NCBI GenBank assembly: GCA_963741505.1
Contig: CAVUIJ010000013.1
Span: 1 to 64,000 of the forward strand
From: JAKFWF01 sp963741505
GTDB taxonomy: Bacteria; Pseudomonadota; Alphaproteobacteria; Rhizobiales; Hyphomicrobiaceae
Direction: 5' to 3'
DNA length: 64,000 bases
Part shown: in pieces, positions 29,145 through 37,676 of the stretch
Numbering within the stretch: position 1 is the first letter of the stretch
How the letters are laid out: every line of letters begins with the position of its first letter
Program-made: the position numbers and the translations under genes
The notes under the pieces: model-generated
What the model saw: only the letters and a program-made list of their open reading frames with translations
Databases searched by the model: none
Told to the model about the DNA's origin: nothing

Positions 29145-30438
29145 ATGACAACGGCAGCCACGACCGCCGACACCATCGACACCCGCCCGTTCTCAGCCTT
29201 CGAGTGGCTGCTGGCGCTGCGCTACCTGCGGGCGCGGCGCAAGGAGGGCTTCATCTCGGTGATCGCCGGGTTCTCGTTCATCGGCATCCTGCTGGGCGTT
29301 GCGACGCTGATCATCGTGATGGCGGTGATGAACGGCTTCCGTAACCAGCTGTTCGAGAAGATCTTGGGCCTCAACGGCCACCTCGTCGTCTACAAGATCG
29401 CCAGCGCCGGCCCGTTCGACGAATACGACGAACTCGCCAGGAAGCTGAAAACCATACCCGGCATCAAGAGCGCGGTGCCGCTGATCGAGGGCCAGGTGCT
29501 GGTATCATCCAACATCGCCGGTCTCGGCGGCCTGGTGCGCGGCATGGACGAGCAAGGCCTGCGCTCGATGCCGCTCGTCGCCAACAACATCCTGCAGGGC
29601 ACGATCGACGGCTTCGACGCCCAAGACGGTATTGCCGTCGGCAATCGGCTTGCGACCTCGCTTGGCGTCAAGCTCGGCGACAGCATCACGCTGATTTCGC
29701 CGCGCGGATCGCAAACGCCGTTCGGCACCTCGCCGCGCTCCAAGCCCTACCGCATCACGGCGCTGTTCGAGATGGGCATGTCCGAGTACGATCGAACCAT
29801 GATGTTCATGCCGCTTGCCGAAGCCAAGAAATACTTCAACAAGGGCGACCAGGTCGACGTACTCGAGATCGTGGTCGCCGATCGCGAGGCGGTCGACGAC
29901 TACGCCACCGAGATCGAGAAGATCGGCGGTCCCGGATCTCGTCATCACCAACTGGCGGCAGCGCAACTCGACGTTCTTCACGGTGCTCGAGGTCGAGCGC
30001 ACGGTGATGTTCATCATCCTGTCGCTGATCATCCTGGTGGCGGCGCTGAACATCGTGTCCGGCATGATGATGCTGGTAAAGGACAAGGGCCGCGACATCG
30101 CCATCCTGCGCACGATGGGCGCGACCAAAGGCGCGATCATGCGCATCTTCCTGATCACCGGCGCCTCGATCGGCGTCGTCGGCACCATTGCCGGACTGAT
30201 CCTCGGCATCGTGTTCTGCTGGAACATCGAGAGCATCCGCCAGTTCGTGCAGTGGGCAACCGGCAAGACGCTGATGGACCCGACGGTCTACTACCTCACC
30301 CGCCTGCCCGCCGACATCAACCCGAACGAAACGGCGGGCATCGTCGTATTCGCGCTGGTGCTGACGTTGCTCGCGACGCTCTATCCTTCCTGGCGCGCCT
30401 CCCGGCTCGATCCGGTTGAAGCGCTGCGCTATGAGTGA
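29145..30438 (+). CDS. lolC: Lipoprotein-releasing ABC permease LolC/E, frameshift at ~29930
   Basis: About 430 residues over two frames. The ATG at 29145 has GGAG five bases upstream. The first frame carries L-A-L-R-Y-L-R-A-R-R-K-E-G-F-I-S-V-I-A, the first membrane helix and the periplasmic domain, up to I-E-K-I-G-G. The second frame continues V-I-T-N-W-R-Q-R-N-S-T-F-F, M-F-I-I-L-S-L-I-I-L-V-A-A-L-N-I, K-D-K-G-R-D-I-A-I-L-R-T-M-G-A and the last helices to P-S-W-R-A-S-R-L-D-P-V-E-A-L-R-Y-E. The LolCDE complex moves lipoproteins from the inner membrane to LolA and is essential, so the break (around 29925-29935) is most likely a sequence error. Followed by lolD after 12 bases. Confidence 0.9.
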
Positions 30439-30450
30439 AGGTGGCCTGCC

Positions 30451-31149
30451 ATGAAGGACATCGCCATCGAACCGATCCTGAAACTGCAGGACCTGCGCCG
30501 CACGTTCGGCTCCGGCGAGCGCGAGATCCGCGTGCTGGCCGGCGCTTCCGCGTCGCTCTTTGCCGGCCAGGCGGTGGCCCTCGTTGGCCCGTCCGGCGCC
30601 GGCAAGTCGACGCTGCTGCATGTCGCCGGCCTGCTTGAGACCCCCGACGGCGGCGAGGTCATCATCCAGGGCCGCGACTGTGCCCGCATGAACGACGACG
30701 AGCGCACGCGCGTACGCCGGTCCGAGATGGGCTTCGTCTACCAGTTCCACCAGTTGCTGCCGGAGTTCTCGGCGCTGGAAAACGTCGTCATCCCGCAGCT
30801 GATCCGTGGCCAAACGCGCAAAGCGGCCGAGGCACGCGCGAAGGAATTGCTGACCGGCGTCGGCCTCGCGCAGCGCCTCGATCATCGCCCAGCGGAGCTG
30901 TCGGGCGGCGAACAGCAGCGCACCGCCATCTGCCGCGCGCTCGCCAATGCGCCGAAGCTGCTGCTGGCTGATGAGCCGACCGGCAACCTCGACCCCAAGA
31001 CGTCGGAGCAGGTGTTCCAGGACCTGATCACGCTGATCGAAACGACCGGCGTCGCGGCCCTGATCGCCACCCACAACATGGACCTCGCCCGACGCATGCA
31101 TCGCACGCTGAGGCTGGAGAACGGCCTGCTGGTGGAAGTGGCGAAGTAG
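30451..31149 (+). CDS. lolD: Lipoprotein-releasing ABC ATPase LolD
   Basis: 232 residues, the ATPase of LolCDE. Walker A G-P-S-G-A-G-K-S-T (~residue 48), Q-loop V-Y-Q-F-H-Q-L-L-P-E-F-S-A-L-E-N, signature L-S-G-G-E-Q-Q-R (~150), Walker B L-L-L-A-D-E-P-T-G-N-L-D, and H-loop A-T-H-N-M-D-L-A. The H-Q-L-L-P-E-F-S-A-L-E-N-V segment is the LolD-specific fingerprint. It follows lolC by 12 bases in one operon. In many alphaproteobacteria dnaE comes next; here a ~870-base non-coding stretch with an inverted-repeat element follows, then a phosphomannomutase, so the order is broken. Confidence 0.95.
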   Translation: MKDIAIEPILKLQDLRRTFGSGEREIRVLAGASASLFAGQAVALVGPSGAGKSTLLHVAGLLETPDGGEVIIQGRDCARMNDDERTRVRRSEMGFVYQFHQLLPEFSALENVVIPQLIRGQTRKAAEARAKELLTGVGLAQRLDHRPAELSGGEQQRTAICRALANAPKLLLADEPTGNLDPKTSEQVFQDLITLIETTGVAALIATHNMDLARRMHRTLRLENGLLVEVAK

Positions 31150-32024
31150 GTAGGCGAGCGGAGTGATGCAATCCGCCTTCGCCCTTCCCTTCGGGCGAGA
31201 GGAAATTTCCGCATTAACGACGCCTCCGGAAATTCCGCACCCGAAAGTTATCCACGGTCCGCAGCGCCATGCGATACTGCTCATGTTCCGGTCCATGAGG
31301 GGCGCGCTTCGAAGGCGTTCAGGTCGTGGGGTCGGGATGGACGTTTCCGGTCAAACAATCCCGTACGCACGGGGACGAACCGGAGGGTACCGCGTGCCCC
31401 ATGTGTGAGCATTGGGGAGGCCTGAGGTTCCAACGCCAGTACCCGGAATCACAAATCCCTGGCACGTTTGATCGCGGAGCCCTGAGGCGATCCGCAAGGA
31501 GCGCGCCGAAGTGCGTAGCCCGGTCTACGGTCGAGGCGCGCGACGCGGCGGGCGCCCAGGGGCCGCGACCTAAGCGGGCGGCCGGGGATGATCGCCGGCT
31601 GCGTCGCGGCGCTTGTCCGATGCGCAAGCATCGGCCGGCGCACCGCTTCTGGCCGGCGAGCATCCCCGGCCGTCATACGCGCCAGGGATTTGTGATTCCG
31701 GGTACTAGCCTCGAAAGGCTCATCTACGCGGAGGTGCCCAGCGAAAAAGCGTCCAAGTGGGGTGGCTCTGGGCCACTTGACTAAAAGAAACGCGGAAGAC
31801 CGCCGTGGACCACGGCCGCCCCGCCCCCCTCGAGACACGAGGGGAAAAGAAAAAGTCCGAGCGTGACGGCAGGATCTTGGGAGCACTTGCCTTGTATATC
31901 CCTTACAATCAATCGCCGTCGCCGCGCCGGCACCACCCGATCGAGCGATGCGCTTGGCGCGGCACCCCTGATCCGCTACAGGTGGCGCCAATCAACTCCA
32001 TGGTTAACACAAGGCCAGCCCAGC
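31150..32024. other. Long non-coding region between lolD and the phosphomannomutase
   Basis: No gene supported in 875 bases. It contains a small hairpin TCGCCC/GGGCGA (~31187-31206), which may end the lolCD transcript; the 269-base inverted-repeat element at 31438-31706; and a 7-bp hairpin CAAGTGG (31754-31760)/CCACTTG (31773-31779) with A-rich flanks. The reading frame open from 31863 is not translated-looking before the ATG at 32025. Confidence 0.5.
31438..31706. repeat. 269-bp element with 26-bp perfect terminal inverted repeats
   Basis: The outermost 26 bases at each end (31438-31463 and 31681-31706) are perfect reverse complements, beginning AGTACCCGGAATCACAAATC and ending with its complement. 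Inside is a second inverted pair, 31580-31599 and 31652-31671, matching at 19 of 20 positions (core GGCCGGGGATG). The whole can fold into a long nested hairpin. No transposase is encoded. It resembles a miniature inverted-repeat (MITE-like) element or a large structured repeat. I do not recognise the family and see no second copy here. Confidence 0.7.
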
Positions 32025-33524
32025 ATGTTCCCGACCCCGCGCGCCGACTTGAAACCGAACACGGCGGATTTCGAGCGCCTGCCACTCGTGAAGCCGACGG
32101 GCTTTCGCGAGTACGACGCGCGCTGGCTGTTTCCCGAAGAGATCAACCTGATGGGTCTAAACGCCATCGGCCTTGGTCTCGCGACCCTGTTTGCCGAGCG
32201 TGGCATGCCGAAACGGTTCGTCGTCGGCCATGACTTCCGCTGGTATTCGGGCTCGGTCAAGCAGGCCCTGATGACCGGCCTGCTGGCCGGCGGCGCCGAG
32301 GTGCACGACATTGGTCTCGCGCTGTCGCCGATGGCCTACTACGCCCAGTTCGCCCTCGACGTCGAGGGCGTCGCCATGGTCACCGCCAGTCACAACGACA
32401 ACGGCTGGACCGGCATCAAGATGGGCATGAACCGGCCGATGACGTTCGGGCCGGACGAGATGACCGCGCTGAAGAAGATCGTGCTCGAGGGCCGTTCCCA
32501 GAGCCGCGTCGGCGGCCGCTACATCTTCGTCGAGAATTTCGCGCAGAAGTACATCGCCTCCCTCATCGACCGGCCAAAGCTCAAGCGCAAGCTCAGGGTC
32601 GTCGCCGCCTGCGGCAATGGCACGGCTGGAGCTTTCGCGCCGCAGGCGCTGGCGGCGATCGGCGCCGAAGTGATCCCGCTCGACGTCGAGCTCGACCACT
32701 CCTTCCCGCGCTACAATCCGAACCCGGAAGACATGAAGATGCTGCACGCCATCGCCGAGGCGGTGGTCAAGAACAAGGCCGACGTCGGCTTGGGCTTTGA
32801 TGGCGACGGCGACCGTTGCGGCGTCGTCGACAACGAGGGCCACGAGATCTTCGCCGACAAGGTCGGCGTCATGCTCGCCCGCGACCTGTCCGCGATCCAC
32901 AAGAACGCCAAGTTCGTCGCCGACGTGAAATCGACCGGCCTGTTCGTCACCGATCCGGTGCTGAAGGCCAACGGCGCGACGACGACCTACTGGAAGACCG
33001 GCCACAGCTACATGAAGCGCCACACCCACGAGATGAAGGCACTGGTCGGCTTCGAGAAGTCGGGCCACTTCTTTTTCCAGCCGCCGCTCGGGCGCGGCTA
33101 TGACGACGGCCTCCTCGCCGGCATGGCGGTGTGCGACATGCTCGATCGCGCCGGCTCGGCGACCATGGCCGACCTGCATCGCGCGCTGCCCAAGACCTGG
33201 CAGTCGCCGACGATGTCGCCCCATTGCGCCGACGAGGTGAAGTACGGCGTCGTCGACCGCGTCATCGCCCACTACAAGGCGCTGGCGGCGAAGGGCGGCA
33301 CCATCGCCGGCCAGAACATTCGCGATCTCGTCACCGTCAACGGCGTGCGCGTGACGCTCGAGGACGGCACCTGGGGGCTGGTGCGTGCCTCGTCGAACAA
33401 GCCGGAGCTGGTAGTCGTGGTCGAAAGCCCGGTGTCGGAAGCCAACATGCGGGCGATCTTCACCGACATCGACAGCGAGTTGTCGAAGCACCCCGAGGTC
33501 GGCGCCTACAATCAGAAGATTTGA
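32025..33524 (+). CDS. Phosphomannomutase/phosphoglucomutase
   Basis: 499 residues of the alpha-D-phosphohexomutase family, which swaps phosphate between C1 and C6 of hexoses. The phosphoserine loop is V-T-A-S-H-N-D-N-G-W-T-G-I-K, the Mg site is G-F-D-G-D-G-D-R-C-G-V-V-D, the sugar loop is F-E-K-S-G-H-F-F-F (variant of G-E-x-S-G-H), and the C-terminal phosphate site is R-A-S-S-N-K-P-E-L. Start set at 32025, where the conserved sequence begins (M-F-P-T-P-R-A-D-L-K). Such enzymes supply mannose-1-P or glucose-1-P for LPS and exopolysaccharide. It stands alone. Confidence 0.9.
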   Translation: MFPTPRADLKPNTADFERLPLVKPTGFREYDARWLFPEEINLMGLNAIGLGLATLFAERGMPKRFVVGHDFRWYSGSVKQALMTGLLAGGAEVHDIGLALSPMAYYAQFALDVEGVAMVTASHNDNGWTGIKMGMNRPMTFGPDEMTALKKIVLEGRSQSRVGGRYIFVENFAQKYIASLIDRPKLKRKLRVVAACGNGTAGAFAPQALAAIGAEVIPLDVELDHSFPRYNPNPEDMKMLHAIAEAVVKNKADVGLGFDGDGDRCGVVDNEGHEIFADKVGVMLARDLSAIHKNAKFVADVKSTGLFVTDPVLKANGATTTYWKTGHSYMKRHTHEMKALVGFEKSGHFFFQPPLGRGYDDGLLAGMAVCDMLDRAGSATMADLHRALPKTWQSPTMSPHCADEVKYGVVDRVIAHYKALAAKGGTIAGQNIRDLVTVNGVRVTLEDGTWGLVRASSNKPELVVVVESPVSEANMRAIFTDIDSELSKHPEVGAYNQKI

Positions 33525-33550
33525 GGGGCCGGAAATACGCGCGAGTGATC

Positions 33551-33610
33551 GGTGCCTGGCTTTAGCCGGGCACCGCGTGAGCCCAGGTGCCAGGCTGAAG
33601 CCAGGCACCT
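33551..33610 (+). terminator. Pair of related, mutually exclusive hairpins after the mutase
   Basis: Hairpin 1 is GGTGCCTGGCT/AGCCGGGCACC (33551-33574). Hairpin 2 is AGGTGCCAGGCT/AGCCAGGCACCT (33585-33610), followed by TTTC. The 5' arm of hairpin 1 (33551-33562) is also a perfect complement of the 3' arm of hairpin 2 (33598-33609), so a third long-range fold is possible. It most likely ends transcription of the mutase gene 27 bases upstream. Confidence 0.5.
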
Positions 33611-33687
33611 TTCACTCCACAAGCCACAATGATGACGCCATTGCCACCTCACTTACCGCTTGCTGATCGACGCGGCTTTCCGGGGGG

Positions 33688-34972
33688 ATGCGGATCATGA
33701 TGATGTCAGGGCAGGAGGTCATCGACCGCATCGAGCGCAGCATCGCCGAGCTGATCGGCGACATGAATATCGCCGCCGCCGCCGCGCGCAATGCCTGGCT
33801 CGGCTTCATGGCGCTGATTGCATTCTTCGTGATCGCGCTCGCCGGCATCTCGCACAAGGACCTGCTGATCGAGACGCCGGTCGAGCTGCCGCTGCTGCAG
33901 GTCAAGATCCCGCAGCGTTCGTTCGCGCTGTTCGGACCGCTGGTCCTGGTGCTGGTGCACCTCACCCTGCTGCTGCAGCACGTGACGCTCGCCCGCAAGG
34001 TCGCGGAAGTGCACGAACGCCTGACCAAACACGAGGGCAACGGCCTGTTTCGCCAGCATCGGTTGCGCACGCTGGTCCATTCCTACACCGTCGCGCAGGC
34101 GGTGGCCGGTCCGTGGCGCAGCCGCGTCATGGGCTTCTTCCTGCATGCGATGAACTGGGCGACGCTTGGACTGCTGCCGCTGGTCGTGCTGTTGAATTTC
34201 CAGGTGACCTTCCTGCCCTGGCACGACGAAATCCGTGACTTGGCTGCACCGGCTCTATCTGGCAGCCGATGTCGTCCTGCTTCTGATCCTCGGCGTACTG
34301 ATGCGGGCGCCCGATCGCGGCTTCTTCCACGGCCTCGCCGCGACGTTCAGGCGCCAGCCGCTGAGCACGGTTGCCATGATCCTGGTCGCAGCGGCGGCGC
34401 TGTTCTTTTCACTCCTGGTCGCGACCTTGCCGGACGAGCGTCTCGATCGCATGGCGACCGCGCTTTGGCCGGCGGCAGTGCCGATCAGCACGCCGCCGGA
34501 CAGCGCAACGCGGCGCGCCTTCCTGCCCACAGCCGTCCTGTTCGAGGGCGCGACCGACGAGATCCAGGGCCGGCCCGACAGCGTGTTCAGCCGCAATATC
34601 GTCGTCATCAATACGTCGATGGCGGCACCGATCAATCCCGAGCCCGACGAGCCGAGCCTCAACCTGCGCGGCCGCGACCTCAAGTATGCGACCCTCGACC
34701 GCAGCGACTTCCGCCGTGCCGACCTCACCGGCGCCGATCTAACCGGCGCCAGTCTGCAGCAGACCGTTCTCATCAAGACGCGTCTGATCAAGGCGAAGCT
34801 GCGCGGCGCCGACCTGCGCAATGCGGCACTGATCTCGACCTTCGTGCGCGGCGCCGACTTCGAAGGCGCCCGCGTTTGCGCCGATCAACGCGGGCTGTTC
34901 ATGGTCGGCAGTAGCAACAATCAGGAGGAATACAAGGGCCTCGTCAAAGAAGCCTGCCCGAGGGAGCGGTAA
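33688..34972 (+). CDS. Membrane protein with C-terminal pentapeptide repeats, frameshift at ~34230
   Basis: About 425 residues over two frames. The first frame has two membrane helices (A-W-L-G-F-M-A-L-I-A-F-F-V-I-A-L and L-F-G-P-L-V-L-V-L-V-H-L) and a third near F-L-H-A-M-N-W-A-T-L-G-L-L-P-L. From ~34232 the second frame continues V-T-W-L-H-R-L-Y-L-A-A-D-V-V, another helix pair, then pentapeptide repeats: L-R-G-R-D-L-K-Y-A-T-L-D-R-S-D, A-D-L-T-G-A-D-L-T-G-A-S-L, A-D-L-R-N-A-A-L. The topology continues across the break, so one base is probably wrong near 34225-34235. A GGGGGG run favours the ATG at 33697. Pentapeptide helices serve as scaffolds; function unknown. Confidence 0.75.
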
Positions 34973-34985
34973 ACGGCAAAGTCGC

Positions 34986-35633
34986 TCACTCCCCCGCAAC
35001 GCCGCTCTTGCCGCGTTCGGCCATACGGGCGAGGTGGAAGCGCTGGAAGTTGCGGTCGCCCTCGTAGACCCTGGCGCGCACCCATACGAACAGGTCATAG
35101 AAGGTCGCCGCTCCGAAGCCGAGGCTCATGCGGGTGACTTCAAGCGGTTGGCCCCAAAGCGCCTTGTCGGCCGGCAGCTCGTCCTTGAAGAAGACGATGG
35201 TCGGCGTGAACATCACGCCCCAGCGCTCGGCGAGCTTGGCTTCGCTCATCTTCCGGCCATCGAAGTCGGTGACCTCGCGGGCGCCGAACAGGTCGAGCTG
35301 CACCACCGCGAAGTTGTCGCGCACGTAGTCGTTGATGTAGCGCTGCGCCAGCACCTCGGTGTGCATCTTCGTACAGTAGATGCAGCCGCGCTGCTCGAAG
35401 ACCACCGCAAAGCGCTTGGCCCCGGTCTTTGCCTCGGCGAAGTCCTCGCGCAGGTCGAGGAACGAGGTCACCGCCCAGGCCTGATGGAACATGCCGTCGT
35501 CGGAGCGCTGCGGCACGATCCTGGGTTCGATCGGGCCGGAAACCGGCGGCAACGCCGGCGTGTACTGCGCCGCTGCAGCGCCACACGACAGCAGCGAAAT
35601 CATCAGCGCAAGGGCAAGCCGCATGGGTGTCAT
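34986..35633 (-). CDS. Exported thioredoxin-fold protein (SoxW-like)
   Basis: 215 residues with a signal peptide (R-L-A-L-A-L-M-I-S-L-L-S-C-G-A-A-A-A) and a thioredoxin fold. The redox motif is R-G-C-I-Y-C-T-K-M-H, followed by V-V-Q-L-D-L-F-G and the cis-Pro loop V-M-F-T-P-T-I-V-F-F. This matches SoxW-type periplasmic thioredoxins, which keep cysteines of partner proteins reduced. Third gene of a minus-strand operon (dusA, TauE permease, this); the start nearly abuts the permease stop (two bases apart). A second ATG at 35624 is possible. Pairing with a TauE/SafE permease suggests a sulfur-compound role, by inference. Confidence 0.82.
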   Translation of the reverse strand: MTPMRLALALMISLLSCGAAAAQYTPALPPVSGPIEPRIVPQRSDDGMFHQAWAVTSFLDLREDFAEAKTGAKRFAVVFEQRGCIYCTKMHTEVLAQRYINDYVRDNFAVVQLDLFGAREVTDFDGRKMSEAKLAERWGVMFTPTIVFFKDELPADKALWGQPLEVTRMSLGFGAATFYDLFVWVRARVYEGDRNFQRFHLARMAERGKSGVAGE

Positions 35634-35635
35634 CC

Positions 35636-36493
35636 TCACCATAAGAGCGCGATCACGAACCGCGAGGCCACCGCCAGCAAGAAGCAGCCGAACGCGATCT
35701 CGAGCGCCCGCCTCGATATACCATGCGCGACGCGCGCGCCTAGCGGCGCCATCATGACGCTGAGCGGCGCGACGAGACCGACCGCGATCAGGTTGACGAA
35801 GCCGATCGAGCCAACCGGCAGCCCGCCGGCGGCAACGTCGCTCGCCATGTGCGGCCAGCCGGCCCACATGAACCCCAGCATGCCGGGGATGGCGATGATC
35901 GGCCCGAAGCCGGACGAAGTGCCGATACCTTGCCTGAGCGGGCGGTCGTAGAGCGTCATCAGCGTGGCGATGAAGGCGCCGCCGCCGATGCTCATCATCG
36001 TCGAGATGAAGCCGACAACCACGCCGTAGAGTTCGACCAGGCGACTTGACGGGATTGCCGTGCCGAGGCGCCAGCTCGCCTTGCCGAAAAACAGCTTCGA
36101 CGACAGCACCAGCGCAAACACGATCCAGATCCACTTGAGCACCGCCGATGGACTGGACTTCGCCACCCAGATGCCGATCAGCACGCCAGTTATCACCGGC
36201 AGCGCCAGCCGCCGTATGATGCTCATGTCGACGCCGCCGTGGGCGCGATGCGACATGAAGGAGCGCGTGGACGTGGGGACCATAACCGCCAATGATGTGC
36301 CGACCGCCATATGCATGCGGATCGCGGGGTCGACGCCGACCGCGCCGAAGGCCTCGTACAGCACCGGCACCAGGACGCCGCCGCCGCCGATGCCGAACAG
36401 GCCGGCGAGAAAGCCGGTGGCAAGGCCGCCGGCGGCAAGAAAGGCCAGCAACGGCGCGAGTGCAGCTGCACTGACGAGTAGGCCGGGCGTCAA
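35636..36493 (-). CDS. TauE/SafE-family sulfite exporter-like permease
   Basis: 285 residues with about eight membrane helices in two halves, each with the TauE/SafE glycine signature: G-F-L-A-G-L-F-G-I-G-G-G-G-V-L-V-P and G-F-I-S-T-M-M-S-I-G-G-G-A-F-I-A. The family exports sulfite, sulfoacetate or other organic anions, or acts on cysteine-derived sulfur. Its ATG overlaps the dusA stop by four bases (36490-36493), so the genes are translationally coupled. Substrate not readable. Confidence 0.88.
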   Translation of the reverse strand: MTPGLLVSAAALAPLLAFLAAGGLATGFLAGLFGIGGGGVLVPVLYEAFGAVGVDPAIRMHMAVGTSLAVMVPTSTRSFMSHRAHGGVDMSIIRRLALPVITGVLIGIWVAKSSPSAVLKWIWIVFALVLSSKLFFGKASWRLGTAIPSSRLVELYGVVVGFISTMMSIGGGAFIATLMTLYDRPLRQGIGTSSGFGPIIAIPGMLGFMWAGWPHMASDVAAGGLPVGSIGFVNLIAVGLVAPLSVMMAPLGARVAHGISRRALEIAFGCFLLAVASRFVIALLW

Positions 36494-37527
36494 CGGTCCG
36501 CCTCCGCCATCGCCGCGAGGTTGCGCTCGCGGGACCTCGCTTCGGCCTTGTGCCGTGCTGCCTCGGCGAGCGCGATTGCCTCCTCCAGCACCTTGATGCC
36601 GGCGTCCGGCTGCACGCCCTGCACACTCAGGTGCCGGCGGAAGGCGCGCCCGCCCGGCTCACCATGGTAGATCCCCAGGACATGCCGGACGACATTGTGC
36701 AACCGCCCGCCGCCGGCGATGTGCCGCTCGACATAGGGCAACAGCTGGCGCAGCACGTCGCCGCGGGTGAGCTTGAATGGCGGATCGCCGAACACCCGAT
36801 GATCGACATCGGCGAGCAGCCACGGCGTCTGGTAGGCGGCGCGGCCGATCATGACGCCATCGACGTGGGCGAGGTGACCCTGCGCGTCTTCGAGCGTCTC
36901 GATGCCGCCGTTGATCACCACGGTCAGACCCGGATGCGCCTGCTTCAAACGGTAGACGCGGGGGTAGTCGAGTGGTGGGATCTCGCGGTTCTCTTTTGGC
37001 GACAGACCCTGCAGCCAGGCCTTGCGAGCGTGCACGATGAAGACGGAACAACCGGCGTCGGCGACCGCCAGGATGAAGCGCTCGAAATCGGCCTCGGCGT
37101 CCTGGTCGTCGATGCCGATGCGGCACTTGACGGTGACCGGGATGCGCACCGCCTCTCGCATGGCTGCAATGCACGCCGCGACCACCGATGGCTCGGCCAT
37201 CAGGCAGGCGCCGAAGTTGCCGCCCTGGACCCGGTCGGACGGGCAGCCGACGTTGAGGTTGATTTCGTCGTAGCCCCACTGCTCACCGATCGCTGCCGCG
37301 GCAGCGAGCTTGGCTGGATCCGAACCGCCGAGCTGCAGTGCCAGCGGGCGCTCGCTCGCATCGAACCCCAGCAGCCGGTCGCGCTTGCCGTGCACGATCG
37401 CGTCGGCGGTCACCATCTCGGAATAGACCAGCGCGCGCCGCGTCAGCAGCCGGTGAAAGGCCCGGCAATGCCGGTCCGTCCAATCCATCATGGGCGCGAC
37501 GCAGAAGCGGTGAGAAGGGTGCTGCAC
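36490..37527 (-). CDS. dusA: tRNA-dihydrouridine(20/20a) synthase DusA
   Basis: 345 residues, a flavin TIM barrel that reduces uridine 20/20a in the tRNA D-loop with NADPH. It starts F-C-V-A-P-M-M-D-W-T-D-R-H-C-R, the DusA-specific form of the family motif. N-L-N-V-G-C-P-S-D-R-V and the catalytic Cys in G-N-F-G-A-C-L-M (~residue 107) follow, with K-C-R-I-G-I-D and H-A-R-K-A-W-L-Q-G-L-S-P-K-E-N-R downstream. First gene of the operon with the TauE permease and the thioredoxin. Confidence 0.95.
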   Translation of the reverse strand: MQHPSHRFCVAPMMDWTDRHCRAFHRLLTRRALVYSEMVTADAIVHGKRDRLLGFDASERPLALQLGGSDPAKLAAAAAIGEQWGYDEINLNVGCPSDRVQGGNFGACLMAEPSVVAACIAAMREAVRIPVTVKCRIGIDDQDAEADFERFILAVADAGCSVFIVHARKAWLQGLSPKENREIPPLDYPRVYRLKQAHPGLTVVINGGIETLEDAQGHLAHVDGVMIGRAAYQTPWLLADVDHRVFGDPPFKLTRGDVLRQLLPYVERHIAGGGRLHNVVRHVLGIYHGEPGGRAFRRHLSVQGVQPDAGIKVLEEAIALAEAARHKAEARSRERNLAAMAEADR

Positions 37528-37676
37528 GGTGCCTTCAAATCTTGGTGATGAGTGCCGTTCGGGCGCTCCTGGCCCTGCCTACAGCACCGCAGCGAACTGC
37601 GCGAGTGGCGAAGTGGCATTGTCGCCGGTGCCCGGCCTGTCTAAGCTTACCTTGAAACAACATCTGGGAGGCAGCG

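Noticed and set aside
31246..31256. DnaA-box-like TTATCCACG
   Set aside because: A single site without a cluster, AT-rich unwinding region or neighbouring dnaA/dnaN genes; not evidence of an origin.
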